This document shows positions 12,680 through 26,046 of a DNA stretch of 64,000 bases, piece by piece. Position 1 is the first letter of the stretch; each line of letters begins with the position of its first letter. The notes beneath the pieces are model-generated. The model was not told the origin of the DNA. It worked only from the letters and a program-made list of their open reading frames with translations, and searched no databases. A program made the translations under genes and the position numbers. The DNA is from Apiospora phragmitis (taxonomy: Eukaryota; Ascomycota; Sordariomycetes; Amphisphaeriales; Apiosporaceae). The stretch spans positions 1,550,001-1,614,000 of the forward strand of contig JAQQWL010000015.1 in the NCBI GenBank assembly GCA_038363925.1. Reading direction: 5' to 3'.

Positions 12680-13484
12680 ATGTAGGTCTTTTCTCCATCC
12701 CGAACTTGTCTTGAGTTCCAGCAATGCAACAGCAAGCTAACCAGCCATCTATCTCACAGGGAGGTACTCCTAGGAATTACGGGCAAGGACTTCACCTTGA
12801 TTGCAGCTTCTAAAGCTACGATGCGAGGACCTACTATCATCAAGGCCGCCGACGACAAGACGAGACAGCTGAACAAGTCCACGTTGATAGCATTCTCAGG
12901 AGAAGCGGGAGACACAAGTACGTGAATGGTTCCCGGCGGATGCAGACAGACATGTACCCACACTGGCGATGGTTTGGGAACGTGAGTTTCTGGATGGTTG
13001 TTATTACATCTTGCTGACCGGATAATCTCCAGTCCAATTCACGGAATACATTCAAGCGAATGCCCAGCTGTACTCGATGCGGAACGAGTCTGAGCTGTCA
13101 CCAACAGCGCTGGCACACTATGTCCGAGGCGAGCTGGCATCGAGTCTGCGCTCACGAAAACCCTACAACGTCAACCTTCTGTTGGGAGGCGTTGACCCCA
13201 TCACCCACAAGCCCAAGCTGTTCTGGCTCGATTACCTTGCTTCGTTAGCCCCCGTTCCCTATGCTGCCCACGGCTACGCTCAATACTACTGCCTCTCCAT
13301 CCTCGACAAGCACCACCATCCTGATATCAGCCTGGGAGAAGGTATCAAGCTGCTAGAGAAGTGCACAGACGAGCTGAAGAGACGCATGCCGATCGACTTC
13401 AAGGGAATGACGGTCAAGGCAATTACGAAGAATGGCATAGTGGACATCGAGTTCAACGATGACAAGATTGTCAAGAGTGCCTGA
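12680..13484 (+). CDS. PRE1: Proteasome 20S subunit beta-4 (Pre1); start codon interrupted by an intron
   Basis: This is a structural, non-catalytic beta subunit of the 20S proteasome core. Coding exons: 12680-12681 (just AT), 12760-12917 and 13033-13484, 203 residues. The ATG forms only after splicing, AT joined to G at 12760. The product starts MEVLLGITGKDF, which matches the short N-terminus of Pre1 (MDIILGI in yeast), and no other in-frame ATG could give it. Family signatures are DDKTRQLN, FSGEAGDTIQFTEYIQAN, ELSPTALAHYVRGELA, RKPYNVNLLLGG and PYAAHGYAQYY. There is no propeptide or catalytic Thr1, as normal for beta-4. Introns are 78 and 115 nt; the first has a GTAGGT donor and a GCTAAC branch site. 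No frame damage is seen. Confidence 0.93.
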
Positions 13485-16250
13485 GAGGAGACCTTTTGGT
13501 GTTATGCCGGGCAATGATAAAGCGCAAGGGGAGGCCAAGGCCATATGACTGTGTACACTATCTAGAAGTACTAGGGCGGGTTCATACCCGTATACGAAAG
13601 CACTCATGACTGATAATCCACGATGTTTACCGAACAATCCAGACCATATAATGCTTTGTGCAATTTTCCCGGTATTCTATCTTGAGCTCATCCGAATATG
13701 GGAATTCCATACCGCAGTAGCAGCGTAGTAGCGTGACATACATCAACGTGCTGCACGGAGAATCCGTCATTGTTTTGCTAGAGAAAATTGCCACATTAAG
13801 CATGCGTTCTACAATCATGCTCAAGCATACCTGGCACCTGGGTGAAGTTGCCTGCAGTTGGTCTTTTTCAGTAGACGTTCCTCATCAATCCCATTGCTTA
13901 ACTATTCAGATACATATATTTGGGTTTGATCTAGAGGGGCCCAGTTTCCTTAAGAGACCAACACTTAACTGACTCGGCAAGGTGGTGGTGGCCCAGCTCT
14001 TATCCGTTGGTGGCATGGCCGCATGGGGGTCCAAACCGGCCAGAGCGAGCGGTGTACCCTCATGGCCCCCTGTTGGCTTCACTAGCAGTCTCTGAAGCGA
14101 TATAGTAGTAATGCGGATGGCTACTTACTTTCGTTTGTGGTTCACAGGGCGGTGAATAATGGTATTGCAGAACGTCACCTTCTTCCATGTAGTGAAGAAG
14201 CGCAGCTGGAAGTAAGCGTAAGGTTGGGAGATCCTACTGAGCCGCGTAGTCCTTGGCTGACAAGCAGGTGCAAGTTCAGATTTACGAAGGTAGGTAAGTA
14301 CAGTAGATAGAGGTAGTCTCAAATACAGGGCATCGTTTTTATCAGATGCCATACATACCTGGAACTCGAGCAGTGGTTCTAGAGCAATTCAGAGTTCACT
14401 TCCCACTTCCCATCGAAAGTGTGCCCGCCCGGGGAAGAGTCCGAAAGGATGTGGCCGAGTCCCCTCAAAGGGTTGAGGTGAGCTGGCGAAGTGGCGATAG
14501 AGGGCCCGCTGTGCGTCAACAGATGACGGAGTCAAGGGTCTCTGAGCTGAGACTAGCATTCGGTTCCCCCAGCAAACAGACCGGGGTGTCAACCTCCAGT
14601 ATTGATGGCTGACACCTGAGTGCTGCAATTTTAGGGCCAAAAGTCAAGCCTAGGTACACAACCTACGAGGGCATGGATCGCACCTAATCGCACTGTAAAT
14701 AGCCGGAGAATCGAGGCCGACATTCACTTACATTGACAGGCGGGCAGTTGGATATCAAATGTCAGTTGTAGCTAAGGTATCCGAGTCCAGGCATTACTCA
14801 GGTCTCTGCGGAAGCGCGTCTGGAGAGTGGAATTCGTCCTGAAACTCTGGGGAAGAGTGCTTAAAGTTGATAAAGTTGAGCCTGCCTGCCTGCCTATCCT
14901 AAACGGACTGCCAGCCTCTGGTAGGTATCTACATACGCAATACGGCCATCGGTTCCTTATTGTTGCCACCCGACTAGAAACGACTCGAGAAGAAAATTCT
15001 GCCCATTCTGCCACCCAACTAGGCACTCCAGACTTTCGGGAGGATGGCCTTGGATGGTTGAACTGCATGTACACATGCGGTGCTCCACTAGAAACGAGCA
15101 ACCTGCCTGTAGGCAAGAACAACTGTACAAACATCAGCTATAAGCGGGTCAGATTTTCAAAGGGGGCGATTCACTCTTCAAGATCGCAATAGGATCAAAA
15201 TAAATAAGTATCTGATGTGGAAACAGTGTGAACCCTGAAGTTGAGATGCGTAACAGTGCCAGGGATGAAGGTAGGAAGGGAGAACGACAGGTATGCAGTA
15301 GTATCCTGATATCATAAGGGTGCACTTCAACGGATGCCAGGTGGAGGGTAGACTCGTATGTAGAGGGGTGACCAACAACGCAATACAGTCGCCTCCCTGT
15401 ACTTGGTAGAATAGGTACCTTATTCAAGTACAGACCCTGAGAGAGGTTACTCGCACCTGGGTTACGACAAACCATGCTGGGAGTCATGTCATGTATGTCA
15501 GATATGTCAGATAGTAGCGGATGGCAAGCAGCAACGGAGATAGCAAAGCACTAGGAATAAAACAATTTTCAAAGAGATCCTCTGGGCTTGACTTTTCTCG
15601 TTGGCAAGTGTACATACATGCAGACTTAGGTTAGGTGGTGTACTTACAAACGCTGCTACATACATCTTCCGCCATTGGATCTTCAGACTAAATTTTTTCC
15701 AGGCCACCCACCCAGCCAGTCTCCATTCAACTAAACCCTCCCAAAACCTCCCCTGCCTGACCCATTCTTCCCATCCCACAACCACCCTCTATCAACCTTT
15801 TTTTTCTTTCCTTTTTCCCTCTTCCCACCAGGACGAGAGAGAGAAGAAGAAGAAGATTCTCACATACAAACTTGCAGCCTGCGTTTGGTCATCGTTGTTT
15901 TCTCTTTCCTTTGAAAAAGATTTCGTTTTCTTTTCGAAGGAGCTTGAAGACTTTGCATCAATAGACGTGTGATTATCGGCAGCCTTCCCAAGTAGACAGG
16001 CTTTTCACACATCCTACATAATCATTTTTTCCGACTGAGAAGAGCGACCTCCAGGCTTTTCCTCAATCACATCCCCATTCACGATCTTTTTTGTCTTCTC
16101 ATCACCGACCGGTCGAGAAGTTCAACATTGTTTTTCATCCCACCCTCTCGTTCTTTCCATCAGAGATAACGTAATCGGCTGGACACGAGAAACACTTGTC
16201 AATCAACGACATCAATCTCTACGATTTCATTCGTACCTTCGTCATTCAAT
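13485..16250. other. Long spacer and DED1 leader
   Basis: I find no supportable gene in this 2.8 kb. The last 550 bp (from about 15,700) are strongly pyrimidine-rich on the plus strand with long T and CT runs, typical of promoters and 5' leaders of highly expressed fungal genes, and lead into DED1. Confidence 0.5.
15700..16250 (+). promoter_or_regulatory. Pyrimidine-rich promoter/5' leader of DED1
   Basis: C/T-rich blocks, including an 8-T run near 15,800, precede the DED1 ATG. The composition resembles CT-box core promoters of strongly expressed filamentous fungal genes. The transcription start cannot be placed from sequence alone. Confidence 0.45.
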
Positions 16251-18376
<2,126 letters not shown>

Positions 18377-20679
18377 ATATCCACCTACCTGACGTCCTTT
18401 CCAGATCCCAACATCCTGCAGTGGGGGTTTTCTGTCGCAACAGGATTGGGCGCCCTAATTTTCCCGCGACAAATACACTTTCTCATGTTTTACATTTGTT
18501 TTGCGTTGACGCTTCACCATTGGCATTTTCTTCACCAAATTTTGCGAGGCATAAATCCTTCTCCCGGCGGACTTGATATTCAGCCTCCGTTGAGGACTGG
18601 CAGGGTAGAGTCTAATGACATCGGACTCTGGCACATGATACGGCATTTGTCTTTTTACGGCTGCATACGCAATTTATGATACCCATAGAAGTCCCCTCAG
18701 CGGGCGACTTGCGAGCAGCTGCATCAGAAAGACTTTGGAAGGTCAAACACGTGCCTTCACCACCGAGACTGGGTCGGTCTGGGGACATCTGAGGGCAGAT
18801 GATCCTGGACACCCGGTCCAATCGACGCATTTGCGACCTGCTTTCACCTTCGTAGAGGAGGACTTTACGAGAATGGAAATCGTCCTTGGCATTCTCACAT
18901 AGAAAGGGATTTATGCTCTGCTGCTTGGCAGTTGATTTTGTGCGATGGCATATCATAGACAAAAGTGGATTTCTCGGTTCTCTGCTAGGCAGGCTCGAAA
19001 ATACGAGCAACGCCACGGCGAGGGGACCTTTAGAGGGCTCATGATGATAGAAATGGTAATTTCGACCAAGGTCGAGAATAATGGATTCATGAACAACAAC
19101 AAAACGGCGTCTCGGTGAGCAGGGCATGTGGACTCGGACCTCTTTCCTGGATTCTTTGTCAATTGGTGAAGAATCCCGGGACGATGAGGCAGGTCAAAGT
19201 TTAGGGATCCTGCTCTTTCGATACAGCAGCATATGGAACAGGCTAGAGTCCAACCTGCCCAGGCAACAATACTGGCAAATGGATGGCAGTGTGGCTTTGC
19301 AGATGCCGTCTGAGACGTTCTTCAACCCTTTCGGTTTTTACGTCGTGGTGGTCCAAAGGAAAGGCTCATCATGAATAAACTGAGAACTCCCAAATAAAAA
19401 AAAAGAACGTTGATTCATAATTCCACTGTCTCGTGGCCTATATGTGTGACGTGTGATGCATGAAGTTGGTGATGTATGCAGATGGGCTGCTGATGGCAAC
19501 AAACGGATGTTGCGGACAAGGTAGGTAGGTAATCAAGGTAAGAATGTTCAAGTTCCTCGTCACTCGACTAGATGTCCTGACAAATGGATTCGTTGCCAAC
19601 TGTCCTGACAAATGGGCTCGTTGCCAACATTGCCAACGGCTGTCATGCGTCTGGCAGTCTACGATGTATTACTTAGGCTGCGAGTCGTTCCCGGCTTGCT
19701 GCTACAAAACGGATGGTTTTGGAAATCTCTGAACACTTTCTTGAATCGTCTCCAGTTGAGGCCGGCCGCCTTTTAAATCCATTCCTCTCCAGGCAGGCTA
19801 CTATAATTCTTGACGTACCCAGTCAGACCCTGTTTGCGACTGGCGTATTCTTGCTGGTCGTGTACATGTTTCCAACTTCGATACTCTTCATTCCCAACTC
19901 GTGCAGTGCCAGCCAGCTCTGAAATGGTGATCTCATAAGGAAGCATTTTACCAACCAGGACAGGTGTTAGATTCAGCTCATTCCCGAGGGTTTCAAAGGA
20001 GGGGATTCAGTATCAGGGATCCGCCTTCTAAGATCTCTAGTAGCATTCCAATTTCGCCGGTTTCTGACTTCTGAACCAAAAAAAACCTTGACAGGCAGCT
20101 CGCTTATTCAATTCCAATATCCTCCATCCGAACTCTTTGTCTGGCCAAGTACCCGGCCGAGAGGATACTGTACGGGCAGAGACTGAGCTTTTACCTTTTT
20201 TTTTTTTACTCCGGAGGGCTCTGACACGTCGCAAGTCAGGAGGTCTCCCCGCAAGGGACGAGTTCTCGAAAAGAGACACGACCTAGACCGATACCGGCTC
20301 TAGGTTGCTGCACGGATGCTAGCGATGAAAAGAGATGATTGATGGTTGAGGACCGAGGCAGCTCTTGGATGCGATACCAGTCTTCTGGATAGAGCTGGCG
20401 AATCAAGTCCGCACGTGCTATCTCGAACGGGAGTCAGGCTGTTTTGTCTATGTGTTGTCTTGTCGACTAGACCTCCGATGTTGAGTGTCACGTTTGGAGA
20501 GGCATCTCAGATAGCATTATGTCAAGCTGTTGCTGAGAAAAGCAGGACAAGTCAGAACTGAAGTCTAAATGTGTCTAGATTGTAGTAATATGTAAACAGT
20601 TCTCGCTGTCTAAACCGTAACAACAGAAAACTGCAGTCTCGCTTGTTTGTACATGATTAAGGCTTATATGCATCGACCC
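18377..20679. other. Spacer downstream of DED1
   Basis: No supportable gene. It contains the DED1 3' UTR and a 28-bp tandem duplication at 19573-19628. Open frames up to about 170 codons lack domains, splice structure and codon bias. Confidence 0.5.
19573..19628. repeat. 28-bp tandem duplication
   Basis: Two adjacent 28-bp copies begin TGTCCTGACAAATGG and end GTTGCCAAC. They differ at very few positions, so the duplication is fairly recent. It lies in non-coding DNA. Confidence 0.85.
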
Positions 20680-21187
20680 TCATCTGGGGCCGATTGGATA
20701 CGTCTGCTCATACGCCGGTATTTCGTACATACGAGCGCGAAGGCTCTCATCGTCTATAATGGTCCTCCGCTTCCTCCGCCGCAATGTGACGAATATAGTG
20801 ATGCCCATGATTACCAAACCCGCTAGAGGTGAACAACACTGTTAGCCTGGCTGGACCAACAGTAGTATAATACCATGGATGATGAGGCCTACCAGCTGTT
20901 CCCGTTATTCCTCCAACCACGGCTGGGTTCGCCGAGTGAGCCAACGGTGGTTTAAGTGGTGTTAGGTCCGCAACATTGTCTTCTGTATCCCTTTCTATTC
21001 CGCTGCTGGGAGTGGCGATGGTGGTGGTGGTAGCAGTGGTACAGGGCGCGGTTGGAAGTGGGATACTCCCGTTCGAGACTGTCTTGGTGGTGGTAATGTA
21101 CACGGTCGTAGTATTGCTCGGGAGGTACTGAGTGGTGGTGGTGGTCACGGCCTCCCAGGCACGTATGCCGACAGTAGAGGTGTCGAC
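20680..21187 (-). CDS. 3' part of a single-pass membrane protein with a Thr-rich stalk (5' end unresolved)
   Basis: Two exons are visible, 21187-20893 and 20822-20680 (stop TGA 20682-20680), joined by a 70-nt intron with a GTAGGC donor and CTCTAG acceptor. The first encodes a Thr-rich segment (TTTTTQYLPSNTTTVYITTT) likely to be O-glycosylated. Splicing creates a hydrophobic segment (GLVIMGITIFVTL) followed at once by RRRKRR, a classic stop-transfer charge pattern, and a short cytosolic tail ending YEQTYPIGPR. This layout is common in fungal surface or sensor-like proteins with a variable ectodomain. I could not find the signal peptide or N-terminal exons. Upstream sequence near 21,200-21,330 reads in pieces as Cys-containing secreted-protein-like sequence but is broken by stops, so the 5' part may be decayed or spliced in a way I cannot see. 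Confidence 0.5.
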
Positions 21188-21997
21188 TCATCAGAGAGGT
21201 CACTCATCGATTCCCAGTTTATGTCCGAATTGCTGTTGCGAAAGTATCGTGGACGGTGGGATGCAATCAAATCGGTGGAGGACTTTTGGTGATGATGGCC
21301 CAGTCATGCATTCCGGATCCACGACTCGTCTTAAAGAAGTGGCCTCGAGTCTCCCTCCTTTCTCTCCTCCCAACATGAGACGTTAGAGATGATTTCAATG
21401 GGTATTTTGAGTTATCTTCGGCTGGGCATAGTCCTGGTTGCAAATCTGAGGGGCCAAGAGTGTTCTTGAAACTCCGGGACACAGCCAAGAGAACATATAG
21501 TTGCCCTGGGCCTGCCGCCGCCGACTTATCATCGGTCGCTTGCTCAGACAACACCCTCGCTTCACGTTCTCCAAATCAACAAATCTGACAGTCGTGTCAA
21601 GTGGCCACCCCTATGTCTGCGAACCGGTGATTGTGGCAATCAGCGTGGGGGCCCCCACCCCGAGTTTCCCAGGCCCCGGGGCTTCGGACGGGCTCATTTG
21701 AACAGACAGTGGACGTACGTATATTAGTCCAACGCAGCATGGCATGTCATTGCCTTCCTGAGCTACTTTGGTCCTTTCACCAGGACTTTGTGGCCAAGGG
21801 CTTGGAAGACTACTACATCACCGCTGCGGACCGCATACCTTGGCTGTCGCATCTAACTTGCCCGTCTTGGAACAACTGTGTTGGTCCTTCCCAGTCCGGC
21901 ACCTATCACGCACGCAGGTGATGTGTTTAGTATCCCTACGTCTGCCATACGTTCTTTTCTTTTGTCTCCTCTTTTTCTTTACCGCCCACAAACCGAC
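21188..21997. other. Spacer before the degenerate transporter
   Basis: The left part may hold broken or unrecognised 5' exons of the membrane protein encoded on the minus strand. The rest shows no coding structure that I can support. Confidence 0.4.
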
Positions 21998-24037
21998 AAT
22001 GTCTGGCGCCGATCCTGGGGTGACGTCAGATGAACGCCAGCTCCGCCGGGGTCGGGATGGCAACAGTTCAGAGACGGCTTGTGGAGCGCGGCCGGCGTGC
22101 GCCAGTGGGTCTTGGCCGTTTCTTCCCCGTTTAATGATGGTCTAGATTCACCCACGTCGTCACATGTAGAGCCCGTGACTGAACGGTGGTCGACCCAGGC
22201 TAGGCCGGCTTCGTCCTGGTCGACTGATATTCGGTCGTGGAGGGATTTCCACGAGAGGAAGCACAAGCCGGCTGAGACAAGCTGGTTGTCGACGCCGCCG
22301 GCGAGCCCGTCAAGACACGGCAAGAGAGACCTGTCTTGTTCGGAGAAGGAGGCGCCGACTGTTGAAAAGGGAGGATACACAGGGAAGCCAGAGCCCGAGG
22401 AACCATATCACGTCTTCAGCCGCCGCCAGAAGTGGCTATGGTGGAACTAACCGTCACCTCCTTTCTGCTGGTCCAGGGCTGACCTCCGTTCTCTGGGGTG
22501 CCTTTGCGGACGCAATAGGTCGCAGGCCGATCTATCTGATTGCTATGATCTTATTCTTGGTCGCCAATATCGCCCTCAGCTACTCTCCTAATTTCACTGT
22601 GCTGCTGCTCTTCCGCGGCGTTCAGTCTGGCGGCAGCGCCTCCACGCTGATCCTAGGTAAGTGAGCTATAGTTGAAAGGGGCAAAAAGACACTCCAATGA
22701 TCTCTTTGCTAAAAACAGACGTCAGGCAGTGGGTAATTCAAGACTTATCACCGCCTTCTGAGCGCGGGGCCTTCACCAGCTTCTATTTGGCCAGTAAGCA
22801 ATACCGATCTCCATCCACACCCCCATGCTAGGAAAGGGCGATACTAACAGAAGAACGTCAGCCCGCAACTTCAGCATCGCGGTTGGCCCCGTAATGGGTG
22901 GCGCTTTAGCACAGGGGTTTGGATTCCGGTCCATCTTCGTATTCTTGCTCATAGGTACTGCGATCCTCCTGGTTGCCGTAGTCTTTTTTTCTACCCGAGA
23001 CCCTACGAACCATCGCCGGCAACGGGTCCTGCCGGCTCAGCGGCGTCTACCAGCCCTGGATACGCAAGTTCAAGGAGCCCGAGTGCACGACTGAGCCGGC
23101 TTTTCTTAGAGTCCCAACAGAATCACCAGCAGAACCATGCTGGCGCCCCTGAAACTAATGCTCGAAAAGGATATCTTGACCAACCTGCTCTTCGGCAGCC
23201 TGGCTTTCGCGACATGGGGAATGATTACTACCACTATGACCCCCATGTTCGCGAAGACATTCCATCTAGACGAGACGCTCATTGGAATCTGCTTTCTTCC
23301 AAATGGTGCGTGAAACCGGAAGCCCTGACACCTAATCTAACAGCCGGGCAAGCAAAACACTAACAACACACGTCTTCAAGGCAATAAGACTTGGAACTAT
23401 CACCAGGTCTGTTCTGGTCGGCTCGTTAATGACAAAAGACTACAAAACAATCCAGGCTGCCTAAAACGCGGCGCACGACCTGCCGCGGGACTACGAGCTG
23501 CCGTCGTCCCAGGACCTGCCGGCCGACTTCCCGCTCGAGCGCGCGCGCCTCCGCCACGTGCCCTGGCTCACGGCCGTCTTCGTGGCATCGCTGGAGCTGT
23601 ACGGCTTCGCCATGGATCCCGAGCGCCTCCCCTGGCACCTGACATCGCGGCCCGGGTGGATCGCGGTGCCGCTGACCCTACAATTCCTTGTCGCCGCCAG
23701 AAGCAACGCCCTCGTCGCGGCCAACCAGACCCTCATTTCGGGCCTGTGCCCCGGGCAGGGCGCCAGCAGCACCGCCATCAGCAACCTGCTGAGCCGGTTC
23801 CTCAACGCGGCGGGCGTCTCGTTCGTCGAGCCGCTGCTCGAGGCGTGGGGGCCCGGCTGCCTGTTCCTCGCGCTCGCGGCCTTCTCGGTCGTGTACGTGC
23901 TGCTCGGTGCGGCTAATTGGTACTGGAGCCCCGGGTGGAGGCGGCAACGGCTCGAGAAGCTGGACAAGGAGGAGGAGGACGAGGCGGCGGCGGCGGCGGC
24001 GAAGAATACGTGTACGACTGATCTGAAGAAGATTTGA
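21998..24037 (+). pseudogene. Degenerate MFS (DHA1-type) drug/polyamine-like transporter
   Basis: DHA1-family MFS transporters have 12 membrane helices and export small molecules. Recognisable pieces in order are a hydrophilic N-terminus ending YHVFSRRQKW, then VELTVTSFLLVQG, SVLWGAFADAIGRRPIY (the motif A-like loop), VIQDLSPPSERGAF, NFSIAVGPVMGGALA, LEKDILTNLLFGSLAF and a C-terminal half from 23,465 to the stop at 24,037. Damage includes a junction near 22,440 where the segment covering TM1 and its loop is missing, a lost base near 22,478, an extra T in the run 22984-22990, an out-of-frame join near 23,120 and an in-frame TAA at 23462-23464. Intron-like GT-AG gaps remain at about 22,657, 22,794 and 23,306. 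The lesions exceed those of neighbouring genes, and the missing helix cannot be a base-calling error, so I call a pseudogene. Confidence 0.8.
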
Positions 24038-24402
24038 TACCCCCACCCTGTACACTAGAGCATGCCATCGGATTTCGTTGAATTCTATACCACCTAGTTA
24101 TTTGAGATATAATTAGTTCCTAAACTACCGAGTTCAAGCACATATTGAACTCCAATCCACAGTATACCCGGCCCGGAATCGTGAACAGAACATGCGCACC
24201 AATGATTGCTATTCTACTAGCAGGCATCTGTTTTATTTTTATCATAAATACTAGCCGCACATCCGTCGTTGCCGATTTCGGTCATATACTTCTACATGTA
24301 AGCATATATGACTTTGGAGGACGCGGAGGCACCCACGCAGTTTTAGCGATCATTCCATGACAATTCTCTGTCTCGTACACTACAACAGTTCGACAATTCG
24401 CT
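24038..24402. other. Spacer between the two degenerate genes
   Basis: A/T-rich, no coding sequence seen. It would hold the 3' end of the transporter and the promoter of the oxidase-like gene. Confidence 0.5.
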
Positions 24403-26046
24403 ATGAATGACCCCAAAATTGTTATCATAGGGTATGTAATTTTCTCTCTGGGCCGTTTCTGGGTTTTCCTTGTTTTTCGTCAGATGGCGTTGTTCCAGGT
24501 CAACTACTCACTTAAGTCCGTATAGGGCCGGTGTCATTGGCTTGACCACGGCTCTCCAACTGCTCCGAGTCGGCTTCGGCAAGATCCACGTCGTGGCTAA
24601 CATATGCCAACCGACGAGGATCCGACATATACTAGCCCCTGGGCCGGGGCCATCTACGTCCCGTAAGCCTTTTCGTCATTAGTGTCGCCCGTGTGTCAAA
24701 GAGTAGACCAAACTAAACACAACGCAATCAAGGATATCAAAAATCAATACTCGAGAACAACAATGGGAGTTGGAGACGTGGACCGAACTGTACGCGCTGG
24801 CTGATGCGACAACAGAGACTGGAGTATGGCTTTAAGGTAACAACAGCATACCACCTACGGTCAGGGCTGCCGCCTAAGAGGAACCTTGTTGCTAACCTAC
24901 ACCGAGACAAATCCTCCTTCTACTGTGAGGAAGATAAGCCTAGAGACAAGGCCCACGACTGGTGGGAGCACGTCGTACATGATGTGTGTTAGCTTCCTTC
25001 CCCTCCCCCCTTGCGGCCATGTTTTCTCTGTCTGGTTTTTTTTTTTCATGGGCTCTTATGTACCTGTAATGTAGTACCGTCACCTTGACAGGTCCGAGGT
25101 GCCCGAGTTCGCCGACTGGGGCATTAAATACCGCACCGCCGCCCTGGATCCGACGACCTACTTGACATACCTGCGGGACCAGTGCGAAGCCAGAGGTGCG
25201 CGCTTCCACCGCGCATAATTGACCCATATCCGCGATGCCTTCTTCTTCGCCCTTCCGCCACTGGACGACGAGGACGGTAGCAGCAGCAGCCCCGAGCCCG
25301 CCGACTTCGTGGTCAATTGCGCCGGGCTGGGCGCTCGGGACCTGGGCGGCGTGGAAGACGCGGGCGTGTTCCCCGTCCGCGGCCAACTCGTTCTGGTCGA
25401 GAACCAGAGCGATGGCATGTACTTCATGCCTTACAACAAACGACTGGGTATGAACCCACAGGTCGCCGAGACGGCGTATATTATTGAACGGCCCCTAGGT
25501 AAGGACAGACTCACTCGATGAACTCTCTCTCTCTCTCTGTCTCTCTCTCCTCTTTCTACGACTACTACCAGTACACATGCCAGGGGGGAAAAGCAAGAAA
25601 ATTGGGCAATCCTAACAAACATCGGGTTTCCAGGCAAAGGCACGGGTTTGGGTGGCACACACGAAAGGCTCTCGCCCGAAGAAACGCAGAACAATACCAA
25701 GAAGCTACAGCTGTCCTCCGCTCCCGACATGCAGGTTGACCAAGGGATCATGCAGAGGGCGGTGCGGATGTGCCCCAAGCTGGTGCCTGAGGGCGCGGGA
25801 CCTGAGGCCCTGCGGGTGTTCCGCCACCCGGTCGGCTACCGCCCCTATCGCGAGGGGGGAACCAGGGTTGAGCTCGAGGAGATGCGAGACGACGAGGATG
25901 AAGACGCCGCCGCCGCCGCCGCCGCCGGAGGGAGACGAACTCTCAAGGTGGTGCACTGCTATGGTGTCGGGGGCTCCGGGTATCGGCTCAGCTACGGGGT
26001 CGGGAGCGAGGCCGTGGCGATCATCAAGGCGGCTCTCAAGGTTTGA
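24403..26046 (+). pseudogene. Degenerate FAD-dependent D-amino-acid-oxidase-like gene
   Basis: Family members oxidatively deaminate D-amino acids using FAD, usually in peroxisomes. The start MNDPKIVIIG joins by an intron to AGVIGLTTALQLL, giving the Rossmann GxGxxG (GAGVIG). Later pieces are PTYTSPWAGAIYVP, REQQWELETW, YRTAALDPTTYLTYL, ADFVVNCAGLGARDL, FPVRGQLVLVEN, VGYRPYREGGTRVE and VVHCYGVGGSGYRLS. The last two correspond to the substrate-binding Arg region and the C-terminal FAD-contact region. Damage includes one base missing near 24,600 (needed to reach the PTYTSPWAG frame), an in-frame TAA at 25216-25218 (CAA to TAA would explain it) and a poorly readable stretch at about 24,830-25,090. 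No PTS1 tripeptide is evident; the end reads AALKV. A functional gene with sequence errors is possible but less likely. It lies head-to-tail with the transporter relic. Confidence 0.72.
25522..25551. repeat. CT microsatellite
   Basis: A nearly pure CT dinucleotide run interrupted by one G lies inside an intron-like gap of the oxidase-like gene. It is a simple repeat. Confidence 0.75.

Noticed and set aside
18612..19127. 171-codon minus-strand frame downstream of DED1
   Set aside because: The composition is not protein-like, there is no domain, and it probably overlaps the DED1 3' UTR.
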